DNA from: Asterias amurensis
Taxonomy: Eukaryota > Echinodermata > Asteroidea > Forcipulatida > Asteriidae
Assembly (NCBI RefSeq): GCF_032118995.1
Contig: NC_092665.1
Span: 1,586,001 to 1,650,000, forward strand
DNA length: 64,000 bases
Direction of reading: 5' to 3'
Shown one piece after another: positions 46,678-57,900 of this stretch (positions are counted from its first letter, which is position 1; the number at the start of each line of letters is the position of its first letter). The position numbers and the translations under genes were made by a program. The notes beneath the pieces were generated by a model. The model was not told the DNA's origin. It saw only the letters and a program-made list of their open reading frames with translations, and made no database searches.

Positions 46678-46833
46678 ATAGACCTTTTCGCAAATACTGG
46701 GGCGCGCGCGTAAAGCTTGGAATTAGGTGCATTGTGGTCTAGCTGGCAGCAAAATTTGATTCATATGTATCCCACAATGCACCTCATTCAACAGTCTGCG
46801 CTTGCGCATTGGTATTTGCAATAAGGTCTATTG
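46678..46833. mobile_element. Family D palindromic MITE, best copy
   Basis: The ends ATAGACCTTTTCGCAAATAC and GTATTTGCAATAAGGTCTAT are inverted repeats. The centre has GTGCATTGTGGTCTAGC paired with CACAATGCACC. Copies also lie at 25.33 and 50.71 kb. Confidence 0.8.
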
Positions 46834-48281
46834 GAACAGTCAAACAAAAGTGCGCCACCAACGCTACTCTGTTGGTTTCAGAAAGTATTTACAACTACGC
46901 CCTCTATTGACAGGTATGGGGGACAACTAAATTATTATTCCCTGGTGGCTTTTGAAGAATGTGTCAATTCCTTGCTATAATGATGGATTACTCCTTTTTC
47001 TTGAAGCAGAACCTCTCAAATAAGACAATTGATGAGATTTACAGACAAATGCATCATCAGACAAACAACATTACAGGTTTGGACACTATTGTGGAGTAGT
47101 ATTTATTTCTCCCTTTGGGGTTCTGGTGAATGTTTTACTTGCTTGTGAGAAAATTTGGAGTCTTGAGAAAATGTGAAGGCAACTTGAAGGGGGAGGCGGA
47201 GAAACTGAATGCCCGTTGACATACAACCTGACGACTGACCCATAGTCAAGGCCCAACATCCAAACACTCAAAAATTAGGCTACCCAATTATTTACTCCCT
47301 TGCATATTTTTAACATTATTTTTGTAATTGCAGTTAGGTCTGCTGAATCTGGGCAGAAATGTTTTCATGTTCATCTTTATTGTAGAGTTCAAAGCAAATG
47401 AATAATAAAAAAAAACTAAAAACCAAGTTTCTTGTAAAACAAAATACATCTCCATTGTTATGGTGGACGGTGCGCCTGCACCTGTAGCGAACAGGGTGCA
47501 AACGTCTTAATTGATTGAATGATTTGGCTAGTGCCACTAAAATTACTTTGCATGCTTCGTTTGCATTTTAAGATTTTGAAAACGAAGTTTAATAACGTCC
47601 ATAGAATAACAACACATAATAATATGTTAATATAACATGTTTAATATGTTATTAAACTAAATCTCACCGAATAGTATTGTAAAATTTAGACTTCAGACAA
47701 AGTTGTTTTTCGAGTTTGAACATCAAAAAAGATGGTACATGAAGTACGACAGGAATTCTGCGCACCGCGTGCAGCGAGTGTATTCCATACCGATTAACGC
47801 TCCGGAAACCCCGATCAGAATTCAGAACAACCAAGAGCTCAGCTCGTACAATACATAATCAAATCGTTTTAATCCTGCAACATTTTTCAATGCAATTTTC
47901 ATACAACAGACATTTTCTTGAAGAATTATGTTGACTCAATAAGCCATAAATAATGAAATTGTAAAAAGGGTTCAACTTACCCTCGAAAACATCCTTCAAA
48001 GTCACACATTTTTCGCTCAAAATCGTGTGCCCCGAGTGACACTTTTGCTGACCGCCTGTTTTTTAAACTTCAACCTCTTTCCCAGATCCCATAGGGGTTT
48101 CAACCCATTACAATACATTTCGCCATATACATGTACTTGTATGGGGGAGGCGATACAAAGTGGTAATCGTGAGCACGAGGCTGATCATTTAAGTTGATAC
48201 AGACTGGTGCCCACACCCAGGGTGAACTATCGGAATAAGTGGAGGGTACCAGTTAACACCATTTAAAGGGACACCATTTAA
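46834..48281. other. Spacer, no recognised gene
   Basis: It is AT-rich with a small palindrome near 47625-47660 (TAATATAACATGTTTAATATG). Short frames lack motifs or splice support. Confidence 0.4.
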
Positions 48282-48600
48282 AGGGACACGTTGCCTTGGA
48301 TTTGACGGGTTCAAAAATGGTTCATGAAAAACGTTTGTTTATAAATTGCATATGTTTGGAAAGATGTTTTAAAAGCAGAATATAATGATCCACACAAAAA
48401 TGCCTCGAAATTGCATGGTTTTCCTTATTCATCGTGAAATGACTCGGCACTCGCTGTTGGCCGATATGAAAATACAAGAAAAACCACACAATTTCAAAGC
48501 ATGTGGATCATTAATAGTCTACTTCTAAAACTACTTTATAACCATAAACGTTTCATAACAAACGGTTTCAAACACTTTTCATAGACTAACCTGCTCAATT
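48282..48600. mobile_element. Family E palindromic MITE (Kolobok/T2-like)
   Basis: The terminus TTAAAGGGACACGTTGCC fits the TTAAAGGRR consensus known for T2-MITEs of the Kolobok superfamily. The body CAAAAATGCCTCGAAATTGC pairs with an inverse near 48490. A better delimited copy lies at 52069-52432. Confidence 0.7.
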
Positions 48601-48680
48601 ATTACACGGTTGTGAGTGCGAATCCCTCAAGCTCAATTGCTGAGTTTCACAAAGACTAAGTAGGGATATGGTTCAAAACA

Positions 48681-48772
48681 ACAGTTTCGGCACAAGGGTG
48701 TCGTAACAAAGGGTTGTCGGAACAAAGGGGTGTCTGAACAATGGGGTGTCTGAACAAAGGGGTTTCAGAAAG
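48681..48772 (+). repeat. Short tandem repeat, about 17-bp unit, 5 copies
   Basis: Variants of GGGGTGTCTGAACAAAG repeat five times in a row with one- or two-base changes. No function is apparent. Confidence 0.8.
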
Positions 48773-50007
48773 TAGATACCAATAATGCATCTACTCCATC
48801 TAGAAACAAATCAGTCTTAGATAAATAATTCCGATTCAAATCAAAAGGGTGTCACAAAATTAAAGTACTATTTTTCTTTTATTTGTATATAAACATTATA
48901 TATAAAATTGTCTGAATAATTCTACCACATTATATATAAATAAAAACAATCCAGGAAGAATGAAATGTATAATACCAAATAATTTTTTGATTAAATACAA
49001 ATTTGATAACGGGCAACAAAACAAAAATTCAGGAAATTCTAGATTATTCATATTGAACAGAGAAAGTTGTACATCATTGAAAACTAAGTTTTCAAAAATA
49101 ATAATCAATCAAATTCCATTTCAGTTAATGCAAGCCTAAGGGATCTCACTTATAAATACCCATATAAATTTAAAAGGAATAGTGTTAAGCCCAGTTCATA
49201 CTTCAAGCAAATTATTATGATAAAACAAAATTAATTAAGTCACAAACTCATAACGAATAATCCGCAAGAGTTGAACTGTCGCTGCGAAAACAGCCATGCA
49301 TTCGCATTCGCAGGAAGTATAAACCACGCTTTATGCGATTATCAAATCATTTTTCATGCGTCGTTCTCATTTGTAATGTTTAAAGGTTTCAAATCAATTT
49401 TATGATAGTTGCATTTCTGCTTGAAAACTTTATAGTAGGAAGTTGGAGTTCATGCATCTTTCAAATGAAAACGTTCGCTCAAATTGGATTTACTAGATTA
49501 AAGAGAACGTTTTTAAGTCACACAGTTATGGGCCAGCTTTTGTGTAGCAACCTCTCAGTTTCATTTAAAATTATGTAACAAAACTTTGCCACAACTTTGG
49601 CAAAGCTTACCCTGAACCATGTGACAAAACAACTGTCTTCCTCACGTTTTTGTGATTAATTTGTTGTTCTTTTCTTTTCCTTCTTTTCTTTTTGTTAGTG
49701 CGCCATGAGCGTCAGTCATGGCGGATACCGGCGCCTTATAAATTTTCATTATTATTATTATTATAGTCTGAGGAACTAAATTTAAGTTGCCACTTATAGA
49801 TATTATAAGCAAGTCATTGTGAAAAGGATTATATTGCTATCTTAAAAAAATTTGTGTGTTGAAAACCAAAACGAAAAAAGAAATTAACAAAAATATATAA
49901 ATAAATACATTTTGTTTAAAAAAATCCAGCACTCTGCACCGAGTAACAGTAACTAGAAAAACAACCTTAAGAATACAGGTTTATATCAAACAAACATCTC
50001 CCTTTAA
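48773..50007. other. AT-rich spacer with a retroposon tail
   Basis: No exon is supported. Around 49685-49766 a GCGCCTTATAAATTTTC phrase followed by ATT repeats looks like a LINE or SINE 3' tail. The rest is unremarkable AT-rich DNA. Confidence 0.4.
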
Positions 50008-50393
50008 TTAAAGGCAGTGGATACTATTTGTAATTACTCAACATAATTATTGGCATAAAACCTCACTTGGTGACGAACAATGGGGAGAGGTTGATGGTAT
50101 AAAACATTGTGAGAAACGGCTCTCTCTGAAGTGTCATAGTTTAAGAGAAAGACGTTTTTTTCCACAAATTTAATTTGGAGACCTCAGATTTAAAACTTGA
50201 GGTCTCGAAATCAACCATCTAAACGCACACAACTTCGTGTGACAAGGGTGTTTTTTTCTTTCATTATTATCTCGCAGGTCGATGACCGATTGAGCTCAAA
50301 TTTTCACAGGTTTTCTATTTTATGCTTATGTTGAGATACACCAACTGTGAAGGCTAGTCTTTGACAATTGCCAATAGTGTCCACTGCCTTTAA
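50008..50393 (+). mobile_element. Family A MITE, full length with TTAA duplication
   Basis: TTAAAGGCAGTGGATACTAT to GTCCACTGCCTTTAA, with TTAA on both sides. All internal landmarks are present. Confidence 0.92.
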
Positions 50394-50707
50394 AAAGTTG
50401 GGACAACTTGTTACTTCAAGTAAAACAAATACTTGTTTTAAATTCATCCACTATACTGCTCAATTGCCCGTTAGAGAATAATACCTATGCACAAAATTTA
50501 CACGTACTGTCAATGTTATATAAATATTTTTACAAACTGATTTTGTTGTGCAAACTTCAGCGGAAAGACCCTTTTTGATTTTGCGACTACACCCCAGTAA
50601 TGGTAAGTTTAGCGACTGTACTCTTTATAGCTAAGCACAGTTCATATTTATATTAAAATATTCTTTTGTGGAGCTACACTGATTCACAGCGCAACACTGT
50701 ATGCACT

Positions 50708-50900
50708 GTACCATAGACCTTATCGCAAATACTCGGTATTAAGCATGGAATGAGGGGCATGCTGAGCGCTTAGAAACTCTCTTTATGAGGTGTTAGGCGC
50801 AATAAAAATGCGGTTGTTATTATTGTTATTATTATTATTATTATGCTGGTCTAGCTAGCAGTGATCAAACTAGAGATCAATCAGACAGTGGTAACCAGGT
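50708..50900. mobile_element. Family D MITE containing a retroposon tail
   Basis: ATAGACCTTATCGCAAATAC and GCTGGTCTAGCTAGCAG belong to family D. Between them GCGCTTAGAAACTCTC and an ATT microsatellite at about 50819-50842 look like the 3' end of a LINE or SINE inserted into the MITE. Confidence 0.55.
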
Positions 50901-51092
50901 TCATAAAGGCCATATGTTAGCACAACAACCTTGCTAAGCACAGACAAGTATTGCTTAACAGAAACAGGTTACCGACAAAAATTACATTGAGTCTCCACTG
51001 TCCACTGACTTGTGCCACACTAAATTTTGGCTTACCAAAGAAATTTGTTAAGCAGTGTTTTCTGCTTGCCAGCTTTATGAAACTGGGCCCAG
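50895..51092. mobile_element. Family B MITE
   Basis: CCAGGTTCATAAAGGCC and CAGCTTTATGAAACTGGG (ends) enclose TTGCTAAGCACAGACAAG and GAAATTTGTTAAGCAGTG in inverted relation. Confidence 0.7.
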
Positions 51093-51119
51093 GTAGAGTT
51101 GGTGGTTCGGGTTTATTGA

Positions 51120-51640
51120 CCAAGGGATGGATTTCACAAAGAGTTAAGACTAGTCTTACCTCGAGATAGAAGAGTAACTTAGGACTAGCCTTAAAGACAC
51201 TGGACACTATTGGTAATTGTCAAGGACCAGTCTTCTCACTTGGTGTATCTCAACACATGCATAAAATAACGAACCTGTGAAAATTTGGGCTCAATTGGTC
51301 ATCGAAGTTGCAAGATTACTTTGAAAGAAAAAAACACCCTCGTCACACGAAGTTGTGTGCTTTCTAATGCTTGATTTCGAGACCTCAAATTCTAAACTTG
51401 AGGTCTCGAAATCAAATTCGTGGAAAAATGAATTCTTTCTCGAAAACTACGTCACTTCAGAGGGAGCTGTTTCTCACAATGTTTTATACTATCAACCTCT
51501 CCCCATTGGTCGTAATCAAGAAAGGTTTTATGATGATAATTATTTTGAGTAATTACCAATAGTGTCCACTGCCTTTAAGTTTGTAGTATCTTCTAGGACT
51601 AGTCCAAAGTTACGCCTAACTCTTTGTGAAATTGACCCTA
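51120..51640. mobile_element. Family C MITE interrupted by a family A MITE
   Basis: The left half, GATGGATTTCACAAAGAGTT to ACTTAGGACTAGCC, ends at 51190. The right half, TCTAGGACTAGTCCAAAG to AACTCTTTGTGAAATTGACC, resumes at 51579. The family A copy at 51191-51578 lies between them with TTAA on both sides. This is just past the MIB2 stop, probably in or near its 3' UTR. Confidence 0.8.
51191..51578 (-). mobile_element. Family A MITE, full length with TTAA duplication, inverted
   Basis: TTAAAGACACTGGACACTAT to GTGTCCACTGCCTTTAA. The internal AACTTGAGGTCTCGAAATC palindrome arm is intact. It is inserted in the family C MITE downstream of MIB2. Confidence 0.92.
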
Positions 51641-51654
51641 GCTTATTCTTTTGT

Positions 51655-51902
51655 TTATCCTGAATACAGTGCAATCTTCTTCGTGATGGCTTTCCGACAG
51701 ATAGGGCAATGCTTGAGGGGTTTGGAACATTTCTTACACGTGCTGTGTCCGCAGAGAAACGCTGTGTCCTTCTTCTTCTCCATGCAGATGTTGCACAGCT
51801 GGGCTTCCTCAAGCTCCTGCATCTTCTGCCTCAGCTCCTGGATCTCCTTGCTGGAGGAAGGAAGCGATGACGAGGAGGGTATCGCTGAATCAGATGAAGC
51901 AC
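51655..51902 (-). CDS. MIB2: MIB2 terminal exon: coiled coil and RING 3
   Basis: A Ser-rich start is followed by a short coiled coil ([16 protein letters not shown]). The C3HC4 RING follows: [20 protein letters not shown]. The protein ends KKIALYSG. The final RING in mind bomb proteins carries the ligase activity. Cys and His ligands are all present. The layout, coiled coil directly before the last RING, is also seen in MIB1. Confidence 0.93.
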
Positions 51903-54900
51903 CTGAGATGGACAGATGAATAGATGGTGTTCATAGATAATAATAGTAACAATAATATAGCTCGCAGTTCACAATAACCCGAATCAATACACTGTACATT
52001 AGTGCCCTGGGGTCAATTTCACAAAGAGTTAGGATTAGACACAACTTAGGACTAAGCCTAGGAAAAACTTAAAGAAACATGTTGCCTTGGATTGGACGAG
52101 TTGGTCTATAAAAAGCGTTTGTAACCGTTTTTTTTTTTAAATGCATATGGTTGGAAAGATGTTTTAAAAGTAGAGTACAATGATCCACATCCATTTGCCT
52201 CAAAATTGCGTGGTTTTCCTTTTACCATGCGAACTCAAAATTTGACTCCCATAAATGGCCGACCGTGTTAGTCGACGAGTTAAAATGAAAGCCACGCAAT
52301 TTCGATATGTTCGTGTGGATCATTGTATTGTACTTTTACAACATCTTTCTACCCGTATGCTTTTAATAACAAACGGTTACAAACGCTTTTTAAAGACCAA
52401 CTCAACAGATCCAAGGCAATGTGTTCCTTTAAGGCAAGCCTTAACTCTTTGTGACATCCACCCCTGGTCATTGCGTCAACAACATTCCATTTATCATTCT
52501 CAGCTCCCTGGGTAGTATACAACCTGGGCAATTGTAGCTTTTTCATACACAACATCGCCCTCTACCCTCGCAGGAACCCCATTTATACCCCTGGGTCAAG
52601 AGAAACAAGTGGCGTAAAGTATCTTGCTCAAGGACACAAGTGTCACGACCGGGATTCGGACCCACACACAAGGTCGTGGGTACTGAGAATACAGTGCTAT
52701 CACACGTGCAAGGGTTACACCAAAATGAATATTGAACATGAATATATCATATGGGGGATAACCCTCATGCAAATTTAACATCTACCAAAACAAACACTTG
52801 TCAATATGTCAATGGGCTGTATTCATAAAAAATAGCAATTGCTTTTTCTAGGCTTTTGCTTACATCTTTATACATACATCTGTATAAAGATGTAAGCAAA
52901 AGCCTAGAAAAACGAATACGGCCCATTAGAAATGCACACAAATTAAGACACATCACAACACCTTTGCGTTTGGTCTTCAGAGGCGGGGTTCCCTTCTGAG
53001 TACCGGCGGGCGCCACAGCGGCAGTCACCCCTCTTGGAGTGACTTGATGTCCGTCTTTATCGGCGGGCAACGGCGGGCATGGCGTGAGAGCATGCAGAGT
53101 GTGATGGGTGAAGATGATCAAGGGTGCAATGGGTGGATGATCGGGCATAATCAGAGGAAAACGGGAAAAACAGAAGGGAAGAAACACTGGGATTGGATTA
53201 GGATTATCTGGAAATTTTTTGTAATTAGCATATTTCATGGGAAGAGTCCATTTGCTTAGGTCAATGGTGAATTGGAAATGGGTGGAAACACACATTCAAC
53301 AACAGCCAAACAGTGATTAAACACAGCAAAACACACACAGGAAAAGGGTGAATTTTTTGAGTAGTTTGAGTACGTTTGTCAAACAAATTGAAAATGCAAA
53401 AATGTTGATTCATTTGCTCACCTTTTCCTAGCTTTTCTTCAATGGTTCGGCAGCAAACAGTACATTCTTTAATGTTCACTGAGCACTCTGACAAAAGCAC
53501 AAATAAGAGAATGAAATTAATGTAGAAAAAAACATTGCAGGGAAGAGTCAGGCTCTTGCCAAACAACAGCTGAATACCAGTAACAAGCAATATGCAACAA
53601 ATGAAAATTTGGTTGGTAATCCTGTTTTTATCAAGGAAGAAATTTCATGCTAAGCAAATTTTTGTACTTAGCAGCTCTATGAAACTGGGCCCAAGTCTCT
53701 GTACTTAAATAAAAGACCATTCCATGTACCTGTTACATTGGCAAGTTCTAGGGTCTGGTGCCCAATTCATCAAGTGCACTGGACTCAAGTTTGAAAGGTT
53801 AAGTCATCAGGGACCCAACTCATGGCTCTGTTTACCATAAGCAAAAATAGGCCATCTTGTTTTATCGCCCGTTCATATCTATGTAACCAAGGCTGGAAGA
53901 AAACAAAGTCTGGTTCCTTTTTGCACATAGCATCCATTACCGTTATTGGATACGGGGAACACGACCATGATAGTCAGGACATGATAAAGGTCCATGGTAG
54001 TGAGTGCAAGGCGCCTTGGTTCTTGGTTCAGAAGCCCCTATTAGCTTAGACTGGGCCCCTGTCTTTATCGCAAGGATAAAGACAGGTCCCTGCCACTAGA
54101 TCCAGTGATTCCCATTGGATACAATGCACGTACAGTGACATAGATGCCCAAATAGCCACTGCTCTCAAGTCCGCAATGGAATTTGACTGCGTATCTATAT
54201 GTAAAACAACAGAGGTCAGAGGTCAAACTACACGCCGGTTTTGCAATTTTTTGAGCCCGGTCTCTGGCGTTTTTCACGAGCCTCGAAGAATGACGTCAGA
54301 CGTTCAGGCTACTATTAGCTTTACCTGTGCAGACAACCTTGTGTCCACAAGGCCGAAAGGTGATATCTGCACTTCTAGAGTTACACTTGGAACACTTTGT
54401 GACCCCGTCTACTCTCTCAGCCTCTGTCACGGATACCTGTGTTAATAAACAGTTACAAAACAATAATAAGTATTATCTTCAAGTACGCGCTAATCCTCCA
54501 ATCAGATTTGCAGAATGGAGTGGTGATATAAACCTATATTGCACGGCTAATATCACTACCATGCGTCGTGTGTGTTCTATGTCACGCGCCAAGTTTGCTT
54601 GAGGATAAATACGTTATCACTAGCGCTCGTAGAAATACGGAAAAATATAGCGCGTCCCGTCCCATATCAAACTCGGCCTCAATGGATATGGGATGCAGAA
54701 GCGCTACATTTTTCCATATTCAACTCGCGCTTGTGTGATAACTTATAATAAATAAACCTGAAAATTTATCACAAATACAAAACGTAACTCGTGCAAATTG
54801 AAATCCCAACACCAAATTAATGCTTAAACATGTTATACATCATAACCAATGGGATGACATACACTAACTTCTACAACTGCATACATAATTGTTTGTGTTA

Positions 54901-57900
54901 CATTATGTTACTTTAAATTATAAGTAAATTAACACTTAAATGCACAACCACGGGGAAAAATTAATCATTATAAACTGTCCAGGACAGATCATTACAGTGA
55001 CTGGACCTTTTCAAACATTGGTTTGAATTCTCTAGAACAAACTACCCAAATTCCATCTCGAACATTGTTTCTATGGAAACTTTCAAAAACAGACCGAAAA
55101 CACTGCTCTTTACACAAGCATTGTGTTTAGTTTTCTAAGCAATGACTTTTTCACCAGATAATCATGAGTATATAGAATTAGCTGTTACAAACAACTTGCC
55201 AACAAAATGGACCGATGTTTAATCATTGCATACCTGTTTTCATCTTTTGCCGAAGCGCCATTTAGTAAGGTATATTTGATTGTGCGCTTTTTAAAAACAT
55301 ATTACGTTTATTCTTCTTCTGATTATTTTTTTATAATAAACCTCCTCCTTACATGTAACCGAGTAGCCTTTATGTCTTTATTACACATCCAAAAGCAATA
55401 TGAGCGCCAATGACATTATGAATAGGAAACAAGAAGACATGTTTAATTTTGGACTTGGAAGGAAAACCACAATGGAGGAAAACCCATGCAATCAGGTAGG
55501 GACTGAAAACCCAATCCACATGCAAGGTGGGATTCGAACCAGATAAACGTGCCGACTCTCTACCAACTGATGTATCTAACCCTATGTTGGCGGTCTCAAT
55601 ATCTTTGTTTGGGGGATCACGTCAGAATTCAACACTGAAGTTATAAAATCAAAGCTTCCATGCAACACCAACTTAATCAATATCCCAATGATTGTCTTAC
55701 CTCAAGATCAACCTTAGAATTCAAGAAGCGAAAAATAGAAAAGATCATATGATACAAATTGTAACATTATAAATATTTTTGGGGTTGAACAAAGAATTGG
55801 TTGAATGGAATGGGATTTTGTACAGGAGCGGGCATGGTATAAAACCAAAATTAAATAATAGATGGAAATTTGCATCGGGATAAAGAATATAAATTTTGGT
55901 TTTACCCTTTACACCAGTATGTGTAATAGCACCATGTACTCAGTACTTTCCTGAGCTCTTTGAAAACAAATCACAGGCATGTTACTTGGGTGGGATTCAG
56001 ACCCACAACCTTAGCGATTCTGAAACTGAAATAAGCGCTTTCTGAACTGTCTAAACAAACACACCTTGCATATGGAGCATTTCTGAAACAGCTTAGCACA
56101 GTCCGTACAGACAACCTGGTGCCCACAGGGTTTGAAGCGACAGTTGGCTGGCATCTGACACAACTGACACTGCGTCATAATGGCACGGAGGTTGCCACCG
56201 TCAGTCTGGGCGCTAGACTTGGGGTCTGGTACCTTGCTGGCTGCATTGTCCCCAGATGAAGAAGTGACAGGAGCGATGGGCGCCTGGCTACGCTGGGATT
56301 TTTGTTTAGTGGAAGGTTGAGAGTTGCGTTCTTTTGACGACTCCCGTAGCCTTTGTCTGTTTGAGACAAACAATTGAAAAATGTTATTTTATAGCCAACA
56401 ATCCTTTGCAAAAGTGAAGCCACAAGTGTAAGACTATTGAGAGCTTAGTCGTGTTGCGACTACTGTTTTTCAACTACTCAGTTAATCGTGCTGCCACGAC
56501 TACTACAAAAATAATAATACACCTTCCTGCTTGGTGAACCAATTGTGTCGCTCACTAAAATTCACAAAAAACACAATTTACTTTTGACACACAATCAGAC
56601 ATCAGTGACACAAACCTTAAACCGTTTCATCGTAAAGTTTACCATACTAGCGCCTGCAGCAAACAATATGCAGCAATGCGTCTTGGGAATTAAAAATTAG
56701 TTGCCACCAGTGTTGAAGACACAACTATTTGAGGATGCACCAAGACAAGAAGTAAATTTCACTAGTTTATTTCTTTTTACTCACTCTCTGAGATCTGCAC
56801 ACTGCTGTAGGAGGCTGTCCATTTTCAGAGCTGCGGCAAGAAACAAAGGCGTCTTGCCCTGAGTATTCCTCTGATTCAGGTTAGCGCCCTCTATTGTTAG
56901 GTAACAGGCAACTGCTATCCCTGTGCCAATGTTGTTGTTGCTTGGCGGTAAGGAAGAACGGATCTGGGGGGAAAAAAATTATTGCAAGTTAACGACCACT
57001 TTAAAAAAAAATTAACACCTATTCTAAATAGTGTTTGTAGACAAGATTTGCTAACAATAAACATGTCCTCAGAACAAACATAATTACAACAAAACAATTT
57101 GTAAAATAAAAGTCCTGTGTGATGTGTACTGACCGTACAAGAACCCAAACGAGTCATTCTCAATTTTAGTACATTGCCACTTCGGGTAATTATAGGACGG
57201 GATGCTCGGCTGAAATTTTGAGCAGGCTCAAACTTTTGGAGCACCTTCCTGATCAAACAAGTCCAAGCCCATCCATGAAGCTCCCAAACAGACTATTAAA
57301 AGGTGCCACTACTGCCGTATTGTTTGCATAAAGTTTTAGCCAGTTCAGCTACAGTTTTCAAAACGTATCGAGAACGAGTTCAGTGTGATGGGGGGTATAC
57401 CTTGGACAGAATTGGAGTACTGTCGGCGGTTGCATAGACACTCTGCCTCATCAAGGCAAGATGTAGACACGTATCTCCGTCCTCATCGACTGCGTTGACG
57501 CCCGCTCCCCTTGAGACGAGCAGCTCAATGACGTTGGTGTGACCCTGACCCACCGAGAGGAGTAAGGGCGTCTGCTTCCGGCTATTCCGAATGTCAATAT
57601 CCGCCAGACCCTTATAGGTTTAAATAACAAAAAAAAAATCAGTTTAATGGTTAAGATATCTGTTTTAGTATACAGGAGTCATGGGTTCGAATCCCACCCA
57701 ACTGCAGAAAATGTCAATGTCTGCCTGACCCTATTAGATTTAAACACAAAACAAATATTAGTTTAACGGTTAAGATATCTGCTTTAGAATACAGGAGTCA
57801 TGGGTTCGAATCCCACCCAAGTAATATACCTGTGAAATTTTTCCAAAGGTATAAAATTGTGGCAATTGTCAATGCCTGACCCTACAAGGTTTAAACACAA

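Larger units (their letters stand above)
51955..52690 (-). mobile_element. Family G SINE split by two nested MITEs
   Basis: The SINE body pieces are at 51955-52012 (TTCACAATAACCCGAATCAA, TTAGTGCCCTGG) and 52470-52690 (CCTCGCAGGAACCCC, GGACACAAGTGTCACGACC, with a GGATTCGGACCC B-box complement). Together they match the continuous copy at 62560-62850. The gap holds a family C MITE, which itself holds a family E MITE. It lies in the last MIB2 intron. Confidence 0.75.

Noticed and set aside
10669-51578. Recurrent short peptide LNLRSRNQIRGK and related frames at many positions
   Set aside because: The same frame recurs because it lies across the central palindrome of family A MITEs. Copies are not extended or conserved as protein.
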